Numbered from the stretch's first letter, positions 43,623-51,815 are shown. The stretch: DNA of 64,000 nt from Thalassotalea_F euphylliae (GCF_042682785.1 NZ_JBHUIB010000003.1:248001-312000); one strand, 5' to 3'. Program-made: numbers and translations. Notes: generated by a model not told the origin, from the sequence alone.

Positions 43623-44146
43623 TGCTATTCCTGATGGAGCTTATTGAATCTGTCAGGAGCTTTATTGCAACCGGCGGTAATGTACTTTACTTTGTCGCCG
43701 TTGCTCTCTTATTGATGTGGATCTTAATGATCGAAAGATATTGGTTCCTTCAAGCAAACTACCCAAAAATGCGTGATGGTATTATCAAGCGTTGGGATGC
43801 TAGAGCGGATACTACATCTTGGTATGCACATCGTATCAGAGATACATGGATCTCCGAAGCGACAGAACAACTAGAGCGTAATATGCTCACCATTAAAACC
43901 TTAGTGGCAATGTGTCCACTGATAGGATTACTAGGTACCGTAACTGGTATGATTTCGGTATTCGAAACGATGGCCCAACAGGGTACAGGTAATCCGCGTC
44001 TAATGGCTGCTGGTATTTCGATGGCAACTATCCCGACAATGGCGGGTATGGTTGCGGCACTTTCGGGTGTATTTTTCAGTTCGCGCTTAGACGCCAAAGT
44101 TAAACTAGCAAAGGCTAAACTGGTTGACAGTTTGCCTCATCACTAG
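43622..44146 (+). CDS. exbB: ExbB-type proton channel protein
   Basis: Inner-membrane protein of 174 residues with three helices. The conserved channel segment is MCPLIGLLGTVTGMISVFETMAQQGTGNPRLMAAGISMATIPTMAGM (about 99-145). With ExbD it uses the proton gradient to drive TonB. It lies between the TtpC-like gene and exbD, the TonB2 order. Confidence 0.94.
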   Translation: MLFLMELIESVRSFIATGGNVLYFVAVALLLMWILMIERYWFLQANYPKMRDGIIKRWDARADTTSWYAHRIRDTWISEATEQLERNMLTIKTLVAMCPLIGLLGTVTGMISVFETMAQQGTGNPRLMAAGISMATIPTMAGMVAALSGVFFSSRLDAKVKLAKAKLVDSLPHH

Positions 44147-44158
44147 AGAGAGTTTCGA

Positions 44159-44557
44159 ATGGCACGTAATCGTATTCGTGAAGAAGAAGAAGCTGCAATT
44201 GATATGACGCCAATGCTAGACATTGTCTTTATCATGCTTATCTTCTTCATCGTTACTACTTCTTTTGTTAAAGAAGCGGGTATCGAAGTAAACAAACCTC
44301 AAGCGGCCAATCAAACTAAACAGAAGTCTGCGAACATCTTTATTGCTGTTCGTGACTCTGGTGAAATTTGGTTAGATAAACGTCGTGTAGATATCGAACG
44401 TGTTTCAGCAAATATTGAAAAATTATTAGCTGAACAACCTACTGACTTTGTGATCATCCAAGCTGACCGCGACGCCAAACACGGTGTTGTGACAAAAGTT
44501 ATGGATGCGATCAAAGAAGCGGGTATCGATCGAATCTCTATTGCAGCAGCTAAGTAA
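44159..44557 (+). CDS. exbD: ExbD-type biopolymer transport protein
   Basis: Protein of 132 residues with one N-terminal membrane helix holding the essential Asp (IDMTPMLDIVFIMLIFFIVTTSF, Asp22 region) and a periplasmic domain (about 45-132). AGAGAG precedes the start. It is the partner of the preceding ExbB. Confidence 0.95.
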   Translation: MARNRIREEEEAAIDMTPMLDIVFIMLIFFIVTTSFVKEAGIEVNKPQAANQTKQKSANIFIAVRDSGEIWLDKRRVDIERVSANIEKLLAEQPTDFVIIQADRDAKHGVVTKVMDAIKEAGIDRISIAAAK

Positions 44558-44567
44558 GGGGTAATAT

Positions 44568-45185
44568 ATGGTTCGCTTTTTAGTATCAATATTACTAGGC
44601 GCTGCAGTAACTTTTGGTCTGTTTTCTTTTATGGCTTTCCTTATCGCTAGTGGCGATAGAGCACAGGAAGAGCAACAAGAAAACATTGTGGTTGAAGTAA
44701 ATACTACGCCACCAAAGTCTGCAGCAGAAACTAGACGTCGTGTGCCGCCACCGCCGCCACCGCCGCCTAAAACACCGCCTAAGCCTCAAGCTCCAGAGCC
44801 TGAGACAAATAACGCTCAAGGTGGTATCGAGTTTAACATGCCAGGTGTCCAGCTAGCTGGCGCTAACACTGGTTTGTCAGCTCCTGGTGCTGGTTTTGGT
44901 AGAGACGGTGAAGCTACACCAATTGTTCGAATTGAGCCTAAATACCCAATTCAAGCAGCACGTGACGGTAAAGAAGGTTGGGTTCGACTTTCATTTACTA
45001 TCAACGAAATTGGTGGTGTAGAAGACGTTCAGGTTATTGAAGCACAACCTAAGCGTATCTTCGACAAAGAAGCTAAGCGTGCTCTGCGTAAGTGGAAGTA
45101 CAAACCAAAAGTTGTTGATGGCAAACCTCAGAAACAACTTGGCTTAACGGTTCAACTTGACTTTAAAATGGATGGAGGTAAGTAA
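44568..45185 (+). CDS. tonB: TonB2-type energy transducer
   Basis: Protein of 205 residues with an N-terminal membrane helix (about 4-27), a short proline run (eight consecutive Pro at about residues 60-67) and a C-terminal TonB domain (VRIEPKYPIQAARDGKEGW through KWKYKP and GLTVQLDF). It links ExbBD to outer-membrane receptors, presumably including the receptor at 30916. The length and short spacer fit TonB2 more than classical TonB1. TAATG overlap with the next gene. Confidence 0.93.
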   Translation: MVRFLVSILLGAAVTFGLFSFMAFLIASGDRAQEEQQENIVVEVNTTPPKSAAETRRRVPPPPPPPPKTPPKPQAPEPETNNAQGGIEFNMPGVQLAGANTGLSAPGAGFGRDGEATPIVRIEPKYPIQAARDGKEGWVRLSFTINEIGGVEDVQVIEAQPKRIFDKEAKRALRKWKYKPKVVDGKPQKQLGLTVQLDFKMDGGK

Positions 45186-46447
45186 TGTTTAAAAAACTTG
45201 CAACAGCCGTAGTTATTGCATCAGCAGTAACGGCCGTACAACTACCTCTTTCTTTCGATGTTCAAGCTGCAGAAGCTAAACAAGAGAAAAAGAAAAAGCG
45301 CCCAACGCAATTAGTTGGCCCTTCAGTTGGTAAGAAAGTACAAAAAGCGTTTGAGCTTTACAGTATGGACGACATCGACGGTGCTCTTGTTTTACTTCTA
45401 GATATCGAAGCAAAGAAAGATTACGACAAAGCATACGTTGCTCGCTTCATCGCGGTTATGTACGCAACTAAAGGTAATCAAGAAGAGAAAGCGATAAGCT
45501 ATCTAAAGCAAGCGGTAGAGCCTGACATTCTTAATGAAGTCGACCATGGCGAATCTCTGAAGCTACTTGCTGATTTGCAAATGCAAACCAAAAAGTACAA
45601 AGAAGCATTGGCTAACTACTACGCTTGGATGGATTTCACCGGTCAAGAAGACTCGGCGACTTACGTAAAGATTGCTCAAGCTTATTACGAGCTCCGTCGT
45701 TTAGACAAAATGATTGAGCCGGCTGACAAAGCAATTGCGTTATTTGGTGACAAGCCAAATCAAAACCCATACATCTTGAAACTTACTTCTTACTATGAAC
45801 GTAAGATGTACCGCGATGGTGTAAAGGTTCTTGAAACTGTATTGCAATTATTCCCAGAGAATAAGCAATGGTGGACGCAGCTTGGTATGTTCTACCTATT
45901 GGTAGAAGATTACCCGAAAGCATTGGCAACGCTAGATATGGCGTACAAGCAAGGTTTCTTAGCGAAAGAATCTGAGCTAAAAACTTTAGCGAGTTTATAC
46001 CAGTCTAATGGTATGCCATACAAAGCAGCGGTTTTACTTGAGAAGCATATTGGCTCTGGCGACATCAAGCGTGATGACCAAACGCTATCTTCTCTTGCTA
46101 ACGCATATCATGCTGCACAGCATGTAGGCACTGCAGCGGATTACTATGCTGAAGTTGCTAAGTTAACAAATGAAGCTCAACATTTCCGTAAAGCAGGTAT
46201 GCTTCTTAAACAAGACGAACAGTTTAAGAAAGCTATTGTTACGTTGAATAAAGCCATTCAAATGGGTGTTAAAGACAAGGGCCGTATTTATATGAGTCTT
46301 GCTGAAGCACACTTTTACCTTGGCCAGTACAAGCAGGCACACGTTGAAATCAAACGTGCAATGGAAGACCCTAAGTCTCGTAAAGCTGCGAGAAGTTGGA
46401 AGTCATTCATTGAAGATACTGCGCGTCGTAAGAACGTAGCAATTTAA
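45185..46447 (+). CDS. TPR protein of the TonB2 operon
   Basis: Exported protein of 420 residues: signal peptide (cleavage near QAAEA, about residue 29) and a chain of TPR-like repeats. A TPR protein follows tonB2 in Vibrio and Alteromonadales and is thought to help the system in the periplasm; the mechanism is not known. Strong codon bias, as in the genes before it. Ends at the bidirectional terminator 46465-46496. Confidence 0.88.
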   Translation: MFKKLATAVVIASAVTAVQLPLSFDVQAAEAKQEKKKKRPTQLVGPSVGKKVQKAFELYSMDDIDGALVLLLDIEAKKDYDKAYVARFIAVMYATKGNQEEKAISYLKQAVEPDILNEVDHGESLKLLADLQMQTKKYKEALANYYAWMDFTGQEDSATYVKIAQAYYELRRLDKMIEPADKAIALFGDKPNQNPYILKLTSYYERKMYRDGVKVLETVLQLFPENKQWWTQLGMFYLLVEDYPKALATLDMAYKQGFLAKESELKTLASLYQSNGMPYKAAVLLEKHIGSGDIKRDDQTLSSLANAYHAAQHVGTAADYYAEVAKLTNEAQHFRKAGMLLKQDEQFKKAIVTLNKAIQMGVKDKGRIYMSLAEAHFYLGQYKQAHVEIKRAMEDPKSRKAARSWKSFIEDTARRKNVAI

Positions 46448-46464
46448 AAGCTAACGCTTAATAT

Positions 46465-46496
46465 AAAAAAAACCAGCAGTAATGCTGGTTTTTTTA
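46465..46496. terminator. bidirectional terminator between the TonB2 operon and dusC
   Basis: A-run, CCAGCA-GTAA-TGCTGG, T-run; the symmetric A/T flanks serve both convergent units. Confidence 0.92.
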
Positions 46497-46510
46497 TATC
46501 TTAAATATTT

Positions 46511-47455
46511 TCAAAGATGTAGATTTATTGCCTTTAGTATTTGGTTTTTCGATTCTAGTGTTTTGATTTCATTAAATAAATGTTGAGACTCGGGGTAAGT
46601 GACCTTTAGGTATCGATACCATTGTTTCAGCCGGCTAGAAAAATAGAATTCTTTAAATGAACCATCATCTAGTAGAAGCCAGTGTTTTATACAAAGACAT
46701 GTTTGTAGCCAATTGAACGGTGTATCATTACGCTTGATTACGTTACATAGATTAGGTGTTGCAAGGGCGCCTCTACCTAGCATAATGTGATCACTCCCTG
46801 AACGGTCCATGCACGTCTGTGCATCCTGAAGTGTCCATATTTCTCCATTAGCAACCACTGGAATATCTAATTTAGCATTAATTGTTTTAATGTACTCCCA
46901 GTAGGCAGGAGGCTTATAGCCTTGCTTTTTTGTCCTTGCATGAACAGTTAGCATATCTGGAGAAGCTTGAGATACAGCATCGATAATTTCATCTAGCAGG
47001 GTAACATCGTCGAATCCAAGCCTAATTTTTGCTGATACTTCTTGATTTAGTGGCTTTAATGCCGCCACAACTTGAGAAATTACCTGATACATGAGTTCAG
47101 GGTCTTTTAATAGTACTGCGCCACCGCGACTTTTGTTGACCGTTTTCGCCGGACAGCCAAAATTCAGGTCAACACCGTGGCTGCCTAATTCAATAGCGCG
47201 TATGGCATTTTCTGCTAACCACTGTGGATGCTGACCTAATAACTGTACTCTTACTTTAGTGCCAGATTTTGTCTTGCTGTCATGCCTCAATTCAGGGGCT
47301 ATTTTAAAGAACGTTGCCTTTGGTACTTTTCCTTTCACAACGCGAACGAATTCCGTGATACATATATCATAATCGTTAAGCTCGGTAAGGAGCTCGCGCA
47401 TTATATGGTCGACAACCCCCTCCATAGGGGCTAGCAGTATTTTTCTCGCTTTCAC
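46511..47455 (-). CDS. dusC: tRNA-dihydrouridine(16) synthase DusC
   Basis: FMN enzyme that reduces U16 in tRNA. The 314 residues align with E. coli DusC: LLAPMEGVVDHIMRELLTELNDYDICITEFVRVV at the N-terminus, catalytic Cys in DLNFGCPAKTVNKSRGGAVLL (about residue 99), FMN region HARTKKQGY and NGEIW. Start is GTG at 47455. Divergent from the HvfA-like gene. Confidence 0.94.
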   Translation of the reverse strand: MKARKILLAPMEGVVDHIMRELLTELNDYDICITEFVRVVKGKVPKATFFKIAPELRHDSKTKSGTKVRVQLLGQHPQWLAENAIRAIELGSHGVDLNFGCPAKTVNKSRGGAVLLKDPELMYQVISQVVAALKPLNQEVSAKIRLGFDDVTLLDEIIDAVSQASPDMLTVHARTKKQGYKPPAYWEYIKTINAKLDIPVVANGEIWTLQDAQTCMDRSGSDHIMLGRGALATPNLCNVIKRNDTPFNWLQTCLCIKHWLLLDDGSFKEFYFSSRLKQWYRYLKVTYPESQHLFNEIKTLESKNQILKAINLHL

Positions 47456-47559
47456 AGTTGCAGAAGTATCGATAAAAGGAGGCGCATTTTATATGAAGCG
47501 AAGAGCAAAAAACATACGTAGTTAAAATGATGTAAATATTTTGAAATTTATTTATTCGC

Positions 47560-47597
47560 TTGATGGTCTAGGTAAATACACTTATAACTATATAAGT
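47560..47597 (+). promoter_or_regulatory. promoter and candidate operator of the HvfA-like gene
   Basis: TTGATG (47560-47565), 17-bp spacer, TATAAC (47583-47588). A perfect inverted repeat ACTTATA-ACTA-TATAAGT (47580-47597) covers the -10, as for a repressor or a metal-responsive regulator. The regulator is unknown. Confidence 0.6.
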
Positions 47598-47626
47598 TAG
47601 CTAAAATATTTATATAAAAGGAAAAC

Positions 47627-48064
47627 ATGATGAACTTAATTAAAAAATCAACTTTAGCTGCAGTAATGGGCTTATTTTCTTTAGGCTTGTTAGTTTCTGC
47701 GCCGGCAAAGGCGGATGTTAACCCTTTTGCTGTTGAAGATGTAGTAACAGTCTCAGTAGCTGCTGGTGGTGACAAGTGTGGCGAAGGCAAGTGCGGCGAA
47801 GGCAAAAAAGCTAAAGGTAAATGTGGCGAAGGCAAATGCGGTGAAGGCAAAGCCAAAGGTAAATGTGGCGAAGGCAAATGCGGTGAAGGTAAAGCCAAAG
47901 GTAAATGTGGCGAAGGCAAATGCGGTGAAGGCAAAGCCAAAGGTAAATGTGGCGAAGGCAAATGCGGCGAAGGCAAAGCCAAAGGTAAATGTGGCGAAGG
48001 CAAATGCGGCGAAGGCAAAAAGAAAGCCAAAGGTAAGTGTGGCGAAGGTAAATGTGGTGGCTAA
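47627..48064 (+). CDS. HvfA-like EGKCG-repeat secreted precursor peptide (candidate oxazolone/thioamide RiPP metallophore or bufferin)
   Basis: Protein of 145 residues. A Sec signal peptide (cleavage after SAPAKA, residue 29) leads to DVNPFAVEDV, a segment typical of HvfA precursors, and then a Lys/Gly/Cys repeat from about residue 49. Seven blocks hold 14 Cys; seven lie in EGKCG, the motif whose Cys is modified by DUF692 (MNIO) enzymes in Haemophilus HvfA, where the product handles copper. AAAGGA precedes two possible ATGs (47627 and 47630). No MNIO or HvfC-type maturase gene is in the window; the neighbours are dusC and a small FNR-led operon. A strong terminator follows, so it is monocistronic. 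Confidence 0.82.
   Translation: MMNLIKKSTLAAVMGLFSLGLLVSAPAKADVNPFAVEDVVTVSVAAGGDKCGEGKCGEGKKAKGKCGEGKCGEGKAKGKCGEGKCGEGKAKGKCGEGKCGEGKAKGKCGEGKCGEGKAKGKCGEGKCGEGKKKAKGKCGEGKCGG
47819..48034 (+). repeat. 42-bp in-frame tandem repeat inside the HvfA-like gene
   Basis: Five units begin at 47819, 47861, 47903, 47945 and 47987. The first four are 42 bases (14 codons, KCGEGKCGEGKAKG); the fifth is 48 bases. Degenerate end units lie at 47771-47818 and 48035-48061. Units differ only at synonymous third positions (GGC/GGT), which suggests recent expansion. Open frames in other phases here are repeat artefacts. Confidence 0.93.
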
Positions 48065-48077
48065 CACTTAACTAAAT

Positions 48078-48106
48078 AAAAAGTCGGCGTTAGCCGACTT
48101 TTTTTT
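48078..48106 (+). terminator. intrinsic terminator after the HvfA-like gene
   Basis: AAAAAGTCGGC-GTTA-GCCGACTTTTT with continuing T-run, 14 bases after the stop. Confidence 0.93.
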
Positions 48107-48178
48107 GCTTAAAATTTATCGTACACACTCTATTAACGCCGCTGCAACAAAACGCTACCCAATGGTTATAGATAAAAC

Positions 48179-48192
48179 TTGATCTAGATCAA
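48179..48192. promoter_or_regulatory. perfect FNR/Anr box upstream of a micropeptide gene
   Basis: TTGATCTAGATCAA matches TTGAT-N4-ATCAA exactly. A perfect -10 TATAAT lies at 48223-48228, so the box centre is at about -49 from the predicted start; the ideal class II distance is -41.5, so the promoter geometry is uncertain. Confidence 0.75.
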
Positions 48193-48263
48193 ATTAATCT
48201 GTTCTTTGATCCTGAGTTGCTCTATAATTCGCCGCGATTTTAATTTTGTGTAGGAAGTAAAAG

Positions 48264-48386
48264 ATGTCTCACAACGAAAACTTCAAAGAATCTGCGTCAA
48301 AACGTCATTTATTTTTAGCGGTAGTTGCGTTAGTGTCTATGCCTTTATTACCAATGTTAATGGGCTGGTACACGTACCTAGCATAA
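48264..48386 (+). CDS. 40-residue predicted membrane micropeptide
   Basis: Begins MSHNENFKESASKRHLFLAVVAL and ends MGWYTYLA. A charged N-terminus is followed by one hydrophobic segment of about 24 residues, a single-pass small membrane protein. GGAAGTAAAAG precedes the ATG. A perfect FNR box and TATAAT lie upstream, and the receiver gene starts five bases after the stop. I do not recognise the family. Small subunits of terminal oxidases have this build, but no oxidase gene is near. Confidence 0.65.
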   Translation: MSHNENFKESASKRHLFLAVVALVSMPLLPMLMGWYTYLA

Positions 48387-48391
48387 TCTTT

Positions 48392-48766
48392 ATGAAAATA
48401 TTAGTGGTTGATGATAAATCAACAGTATTAAATCAGGTCTCTTCAATACTGTCAGAACAGCATCAAATCGTTACTGCATGTAATGGACTCGATGGGTATG
48501 AGAAGTATCAGAAAGAAGCGTTTGATTTGCTGATTATCGATCACTTGATGCCGTTGATGAATGGCGTACAATTGCTCAAGAACATTAAGCAGCAAGAGCA
48601 AGCTACGCCAATTATCTTTATGACGACACAAGGCAAAGATTCAGTTGCCGAATTGATAGAACAGTCACTGTGTGATTGGATTATTGAAAAACCGCTTAAT
48701 GAAGCAGAATTCCTAGCATTAATAGAACAGTTCGACAAGCAAAATACTCACCTCGCTTCTCTGTAA
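48392..48766 (+). CDS. stand-alone response regulator receiver protein
   Basis: CheY-like protein of 124 residues with only a receiver domain: acidic pair DD at 7-8, phospho-acceptor Asp50 in LLIIDHLMP, Thr in IFMTTQGKD and Lys100 in IIEKPLNE. All active residues are present. There is no output domain, so it must act through a partner. It sits five bases after the micropeptide gene and probably shares its FNR-type promoter. Confidence 0.88.
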   Translation: MKILVVDDKSTVLNQVSSILSEQHQIVTACNGLDGYEKYQKEAFDLLIIDHLMPLMNGVQLLKNIKQQEQATPIIFMTTQGKDSVAELIEQSLCDWIIEKPLNEAEFLALIEQFDKQNTHLASL

Positions 48767-48821
48767 AAACGTCGAGAATTCATTTATTCTTACCATCTAA
48801 TTGGTAAACATAAATGAAAAT

Positions 48822-49367
48822 ATGACAGACTCGGAAATTCAGATCCTAAAAGATGCCGTTCACACGATAAAAGACTATCCCAAAGAAGGCATTTTGTTCC
48901 GCGATGTTACAGGCATCTTAGAAAATACTGACGCATTCGCGTTAACTATCGAAAAACTTAAAGAAAAGTTTGAAAACAAAGGGTTCACCAAAGTTGTTGG
49001 TACTGAAGCGCGTGGTTTCTTGTTTGGTGCGCCACTAGCACTTGCTTTAGGTGTAGGTTTTGTTCCGGTTCGTAAGCCTGGCAAATTACCGCGAGAAACG
49101 TATGCGCAAGACTACGAACTAGAGTACGGCACAGATACGTTAGAAATCCATCAAGACGCATTAACAGCTGATGACAATGTACTTATTGTTGATGATTTGT
49201 TAGCAACAGGCGGCACAATTGAAGCGACAACTAAGCTAATCCGTCGAGTTGGTGCTACTACATCAGAAGCGGCTTTTATTATTTCATTACCTGATTTAGG
49301 TGGTGAAAAACGTTTAGCTGACTTGGATTTAAACGTCACAACGCTTATTCAATACGAAGGTGAATAG
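48822..49367 (+). CDS. apt: adenine phosphoribosyltransferase
   Basis: Purine salvage enzyme making AMP from adenine and PRPP. The 181 residues from the ATG at 48822 align with E. coli Apt: DYPKEGILFRDVTGILEN, GTEARGFLFGAPLALALGVGFVPVRKPGKLPRE, and the PRPP loop VLIVDDLLATGGT. A longer frame from a TTG at 48801 adds seven residues with no family support. dnaX follows six bases later, the usual order. Confidence 0.96.
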   Translation: MTDSEIQILKDAVHTIKDYPKEGILFRDVTGILENTDAFALTIEKLKEKFENKGFTKVVGTEARGFLFGAPLALALGVGFVPVRKPGKLPRETYAQDYELEYGTDTLEIHQDALTADDNVLIVDDLLATGGTIEATTKLIRRVGATTSEAAFIISLPDLGGEKRLADLDLNVTTLIQYEGE

Positions 49368-49373
49368 CAAAAT

Positions 49374-51815
49374 ATGAGTTACCAAGTGCTGGCGCGAAAA
49401 TGGCGTCCAAAAACGTTCAGTGAGTTAATGGGGCAGGAACATGTAGTTTCTGTCTTAGTTAATGCTATTACGCAACAGCGCTTGCATCACGCCTATTTAT
49501 TTACTGGTACGCGGGGCGTTGGTAAAACTACGATTGCACGTATCTTCGCAAAAAGCTTGAATTGTGAAGAAGGTGTTAGTGCTGAACCCTGTGGAAAATG
49601 CGACACCTGCTTGGACATCGATCAGGGGCGATTTGTCGATTTACTTGAAATCGATGCGGCATCTAGAACCAAAGTAGATGACACACGAGAAATATTGGAC
49701 AATGTCCAATATGCACCGACTAGAGGTCGCTACAAAGTGTACCTTATTGATGAAGTGCATATGCTTTCTCGTAGCAGTTTTAATGCCTTACTCAAAACAC
49801 TTGAAGAACCGCCAGAACATGTAAAGTTTATTTTGGCGACAACTGATCCTCAGAAACTACCTGTGACGGTGTTATCTCGTTGTCTTCAGTTTCATCTTAA
49901 AGCGCTCTCCGTGACACAAATTGCACAGCAACTTGAAAAAATTCTTGATGCAGAGCAGGTGACCTTTGAGCCAGAGTGCCTCAATGTGCTGGCTAAGGCA
50001 GCCCGTGGCAGTATGCGAGACTCTCTTAGCCTTACTGACCAAGCGGTTGCGCAAGGGCAAGGTCATATTAGTGTTGCCAATTTGCAAAGCATGCTAGGCG
50101 GCATTGACCAGCATTGGCCGTATAAAATTTTAATGTCGCTGTTAAAACGTGATTCGATACAGTTAATGGAATTGAGTCGAGAAATAGCGAGCTATGCGCC
50201 TAATTATCATCGCCTGTATGCTGAACTCATTCAGCTACTTCATCATGTTGCTATGTATCAAATTGTTGAACAGCATTTTGATGTGTCACCTGAACATGCG
50301 GTATTGATTAAAAAGTTTAGCCAGTCTATGTCTGCTCAAGACATTCAGCTTTATTACCAACTAGCGTTGAATGGACGAAAAGATTTAGCTTATGTTGGTG
50401 ACGAGCAAGCTGCCTTTGATATGACGTTACTACGTTTATTAGCATTCAAACCGATGGAAGCTAATGAAGCGACAACGCACCAGCAGTCGGCAACAGCAAA
50501 TGAAAGTACAGTAGATTTTGACGATATAGAGCTTCCAGCGTCTAGCGTTCAAGAGGCAGTGACTCCAATATCTTCTGAAGAATCTGCTTTAAAGCCATTA
50601 AATACTGTTGAATCTACGGTGCAAGAAAGCGATGGTAGGCTAGCTGAGCCAACAACTGGTTCTCGACATGATTCAGACACTGGCTTTATTGATGAAAGTG
50701 AGGCACCTGAAGCTTTGCATCAAGAAATGTTTGCCATTGAAGAGCAAGCATTCGAGCAAAAAGCAACCCAACAACACGCGGCTACATATCAACCAGATGT
50801 GCAGAAAGTAGCCAATACAGAAGCGCCATCGACGATAACTGAGAGTGTTACAGAAGAAAGCGTAACTTTAAGTTCTGAGCAAGATATAGATTCGAGTGAT
50901 GATGCTGAAACTATCGAAGAGCCGACGCAAACATTACCTGAAGGTGGCGGTACTAATGAACAATTACATGCTTCATTTGAATCTCCTGCAATTCAAAGTC
51001 AACCTGCTCTAGATACCACTTCAATAGATGAACCAGTTAATAGTGACCAACAGGTGGTGCAGAGCGACACAGGAACAGAACGTCCATCGCTATTGGCTCA
51101 GATTCAATCATCTAAAGCTGAATCAGGCAACACGGTACAACCTGATGACAGGGATGCATCAGAAGAAGAGTCTCCAGAAACAAACAATGCATTACCTGAA
51201 GGGGTATTGAGCTCTTCTGTAGAGTCGGTATTAGCGACTCGAAATATGCTGCGAAGTCGCAAGAAGAAGCTGGAGAAAGACGCAAAAAAGTCTAGTGGCG
51301 CCGACGCGCCAGCCTTAGATCCTGTCGCACAGGCGAAACAAGCACAAACGATTGAAGTACCTGATATGGAAACCTTGCCAGAGCAAGGTTTTACCATCGA
51401 GGATGTTAATCCGGCAGAAGTAAAAAAAGCAAACCAAGTTGATAAATGGGCAAATATGATCGACTCAATGGCGCTGAATGGACGTTTACGTCAGCTAGCG
51501 TTACGAGCGACTATTGCGCCAGAAAGCAACGATCAAACCTTGATCCTTAATTTGAATCAAGCAACTAAGCATTTAAAGACCGATGCAGCAATGGAACAGT
51601 TGCATCAATTTGTCTCTGATTATTTCAATCAGCAAATGCAGGTTGAAGTAAATATTGTTGATGAAACGGTCGACGACCCGTTTCAAATTCAAGGACAAAT
51701 AAACGAGAAGCGCTACGATTATGCAAAAGAGTTGTTAGCACAAGACACCATTGTTTTGGCTTTACAACAAGATTTTCAGGCGACCGTAGACGAAACAACC
51801 ATAGTCGCGTTATAG
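49374..51815 (+). CDS. dnaX: DNA polymerase III subunit tau (and gamma by frameshifting)
   Basis: Clamp-loader ATPase of 813 residues. Domains I-III (about 1-365) hold Walker A GTRGVGKT (45-52), four zinc Cys in CEEGVSAEPCGKCDTC, the DEVHML Walker B and SRC motif. A long acidic, low-complexity linker (about 370-615) follows, and then the polymerase-binding C-terminal domain (about 670-813). Tau is longer than in E. coli (643) because of the linker. The frameshift signal at 51272-51311 should yield gamma of about 640 residues. ybaB follows. Confidence 0.97.
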   Translation: MSYQVLARKWRPKTFSELMGQEHVVSVLVNAITQQRLHHAYLFTGTRGVGKTTIARIFAKSLNCEEGVSAEPCGKCDTCLDIDQGRFVDLLEIDAASRTKVDDTREILDNVQYAPTRGRYKVYLIDEVHMLSRSSFNALLKTLEEPPEHVKFILATTDPQKLPVTVLSRCLQFHLKALSVTQIAQQLEKILDAEQVTFEPECLNVLAKAARGSMRDSLSLTDQAVAQGQGHISVANLQSMLGGIDQHWPYKILMSLLKRDSIQLMELSREIASYAPNYHRLYAELIQLLHHVAMYQIVEQHFDVSPEHAVLIKKFSQSMSAQDIQLYYQLALNGRKDLAYVGDEQAAFDMTLLRLLAFKPMEANEATTHQQSATANESTVDFDDIELPASSVQEAVTPISSEESALKPLNTVESTVQESDGRLAEPTTGSRHDSDTGFIDESEAPEALHQEMFAIEEQAFEQKATQQHAATYQPDVQKVANTEAPSTITESVTEESVTLSSEQDIDSSDDAETIEEPTQTLPEGGGTNEQLHASFESPAIQSQPALDTTSIDEPVNSDQQVVQSDTGTERPSLLAQIQSSKAESGNTVQPDDRDASEEESPETNNALPEGVLSSSVESVLATRNMLRSRKKKLEKDAKKSSGADAPALDPVAQAKQAQTIEVPDMETLPEQGFTIEDVNPAEVKKANQVDKWANMIDSMALNGRLRQLALRATIAPESNDQTLILNLNQATKHLKTDAAMEQLHQFVSDYFNQQMQVEVNIVDETVDDPFQIQGQINEKRYDYAKELLAQDTIVLALQQDFQATVDETTIVAL
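51272..51311 (+). promoter_or_regulatory. programmed -1 ribosomal frameshift signal in dnaX
   Basis: Slippery heptamer A-AAA-AAG at 51284-51290 in the correct phase (the first A is a third codon base). After a -1 slip the ribosome reads GTC then TAG (51293-51295). A Shine-Dalgarno-like GGAG lies at 51272-51275, and a perfect TGGCGC-CGAC-GCGCCA hairpin begins five bases downstream (51296-51311). All three elements match the E. coli dnaX arrangement. Confidence 0.88.

Noticed and set aside
47819..48034. CRISPR array
   Set aside because: The repeats are contiguous, in-frame coding units without unique spacers.
47548..48071. Three long frames in other phases over the HvfA-like repeat (PSPHLPLAL-type, FAFATFTF-type and KAKVNVAKAN-type)
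   Set aside because: They exist only because a 42-bp repeat keeps all frames open; only the annotated frame has a signal peptide, a ribosome site and a family match.
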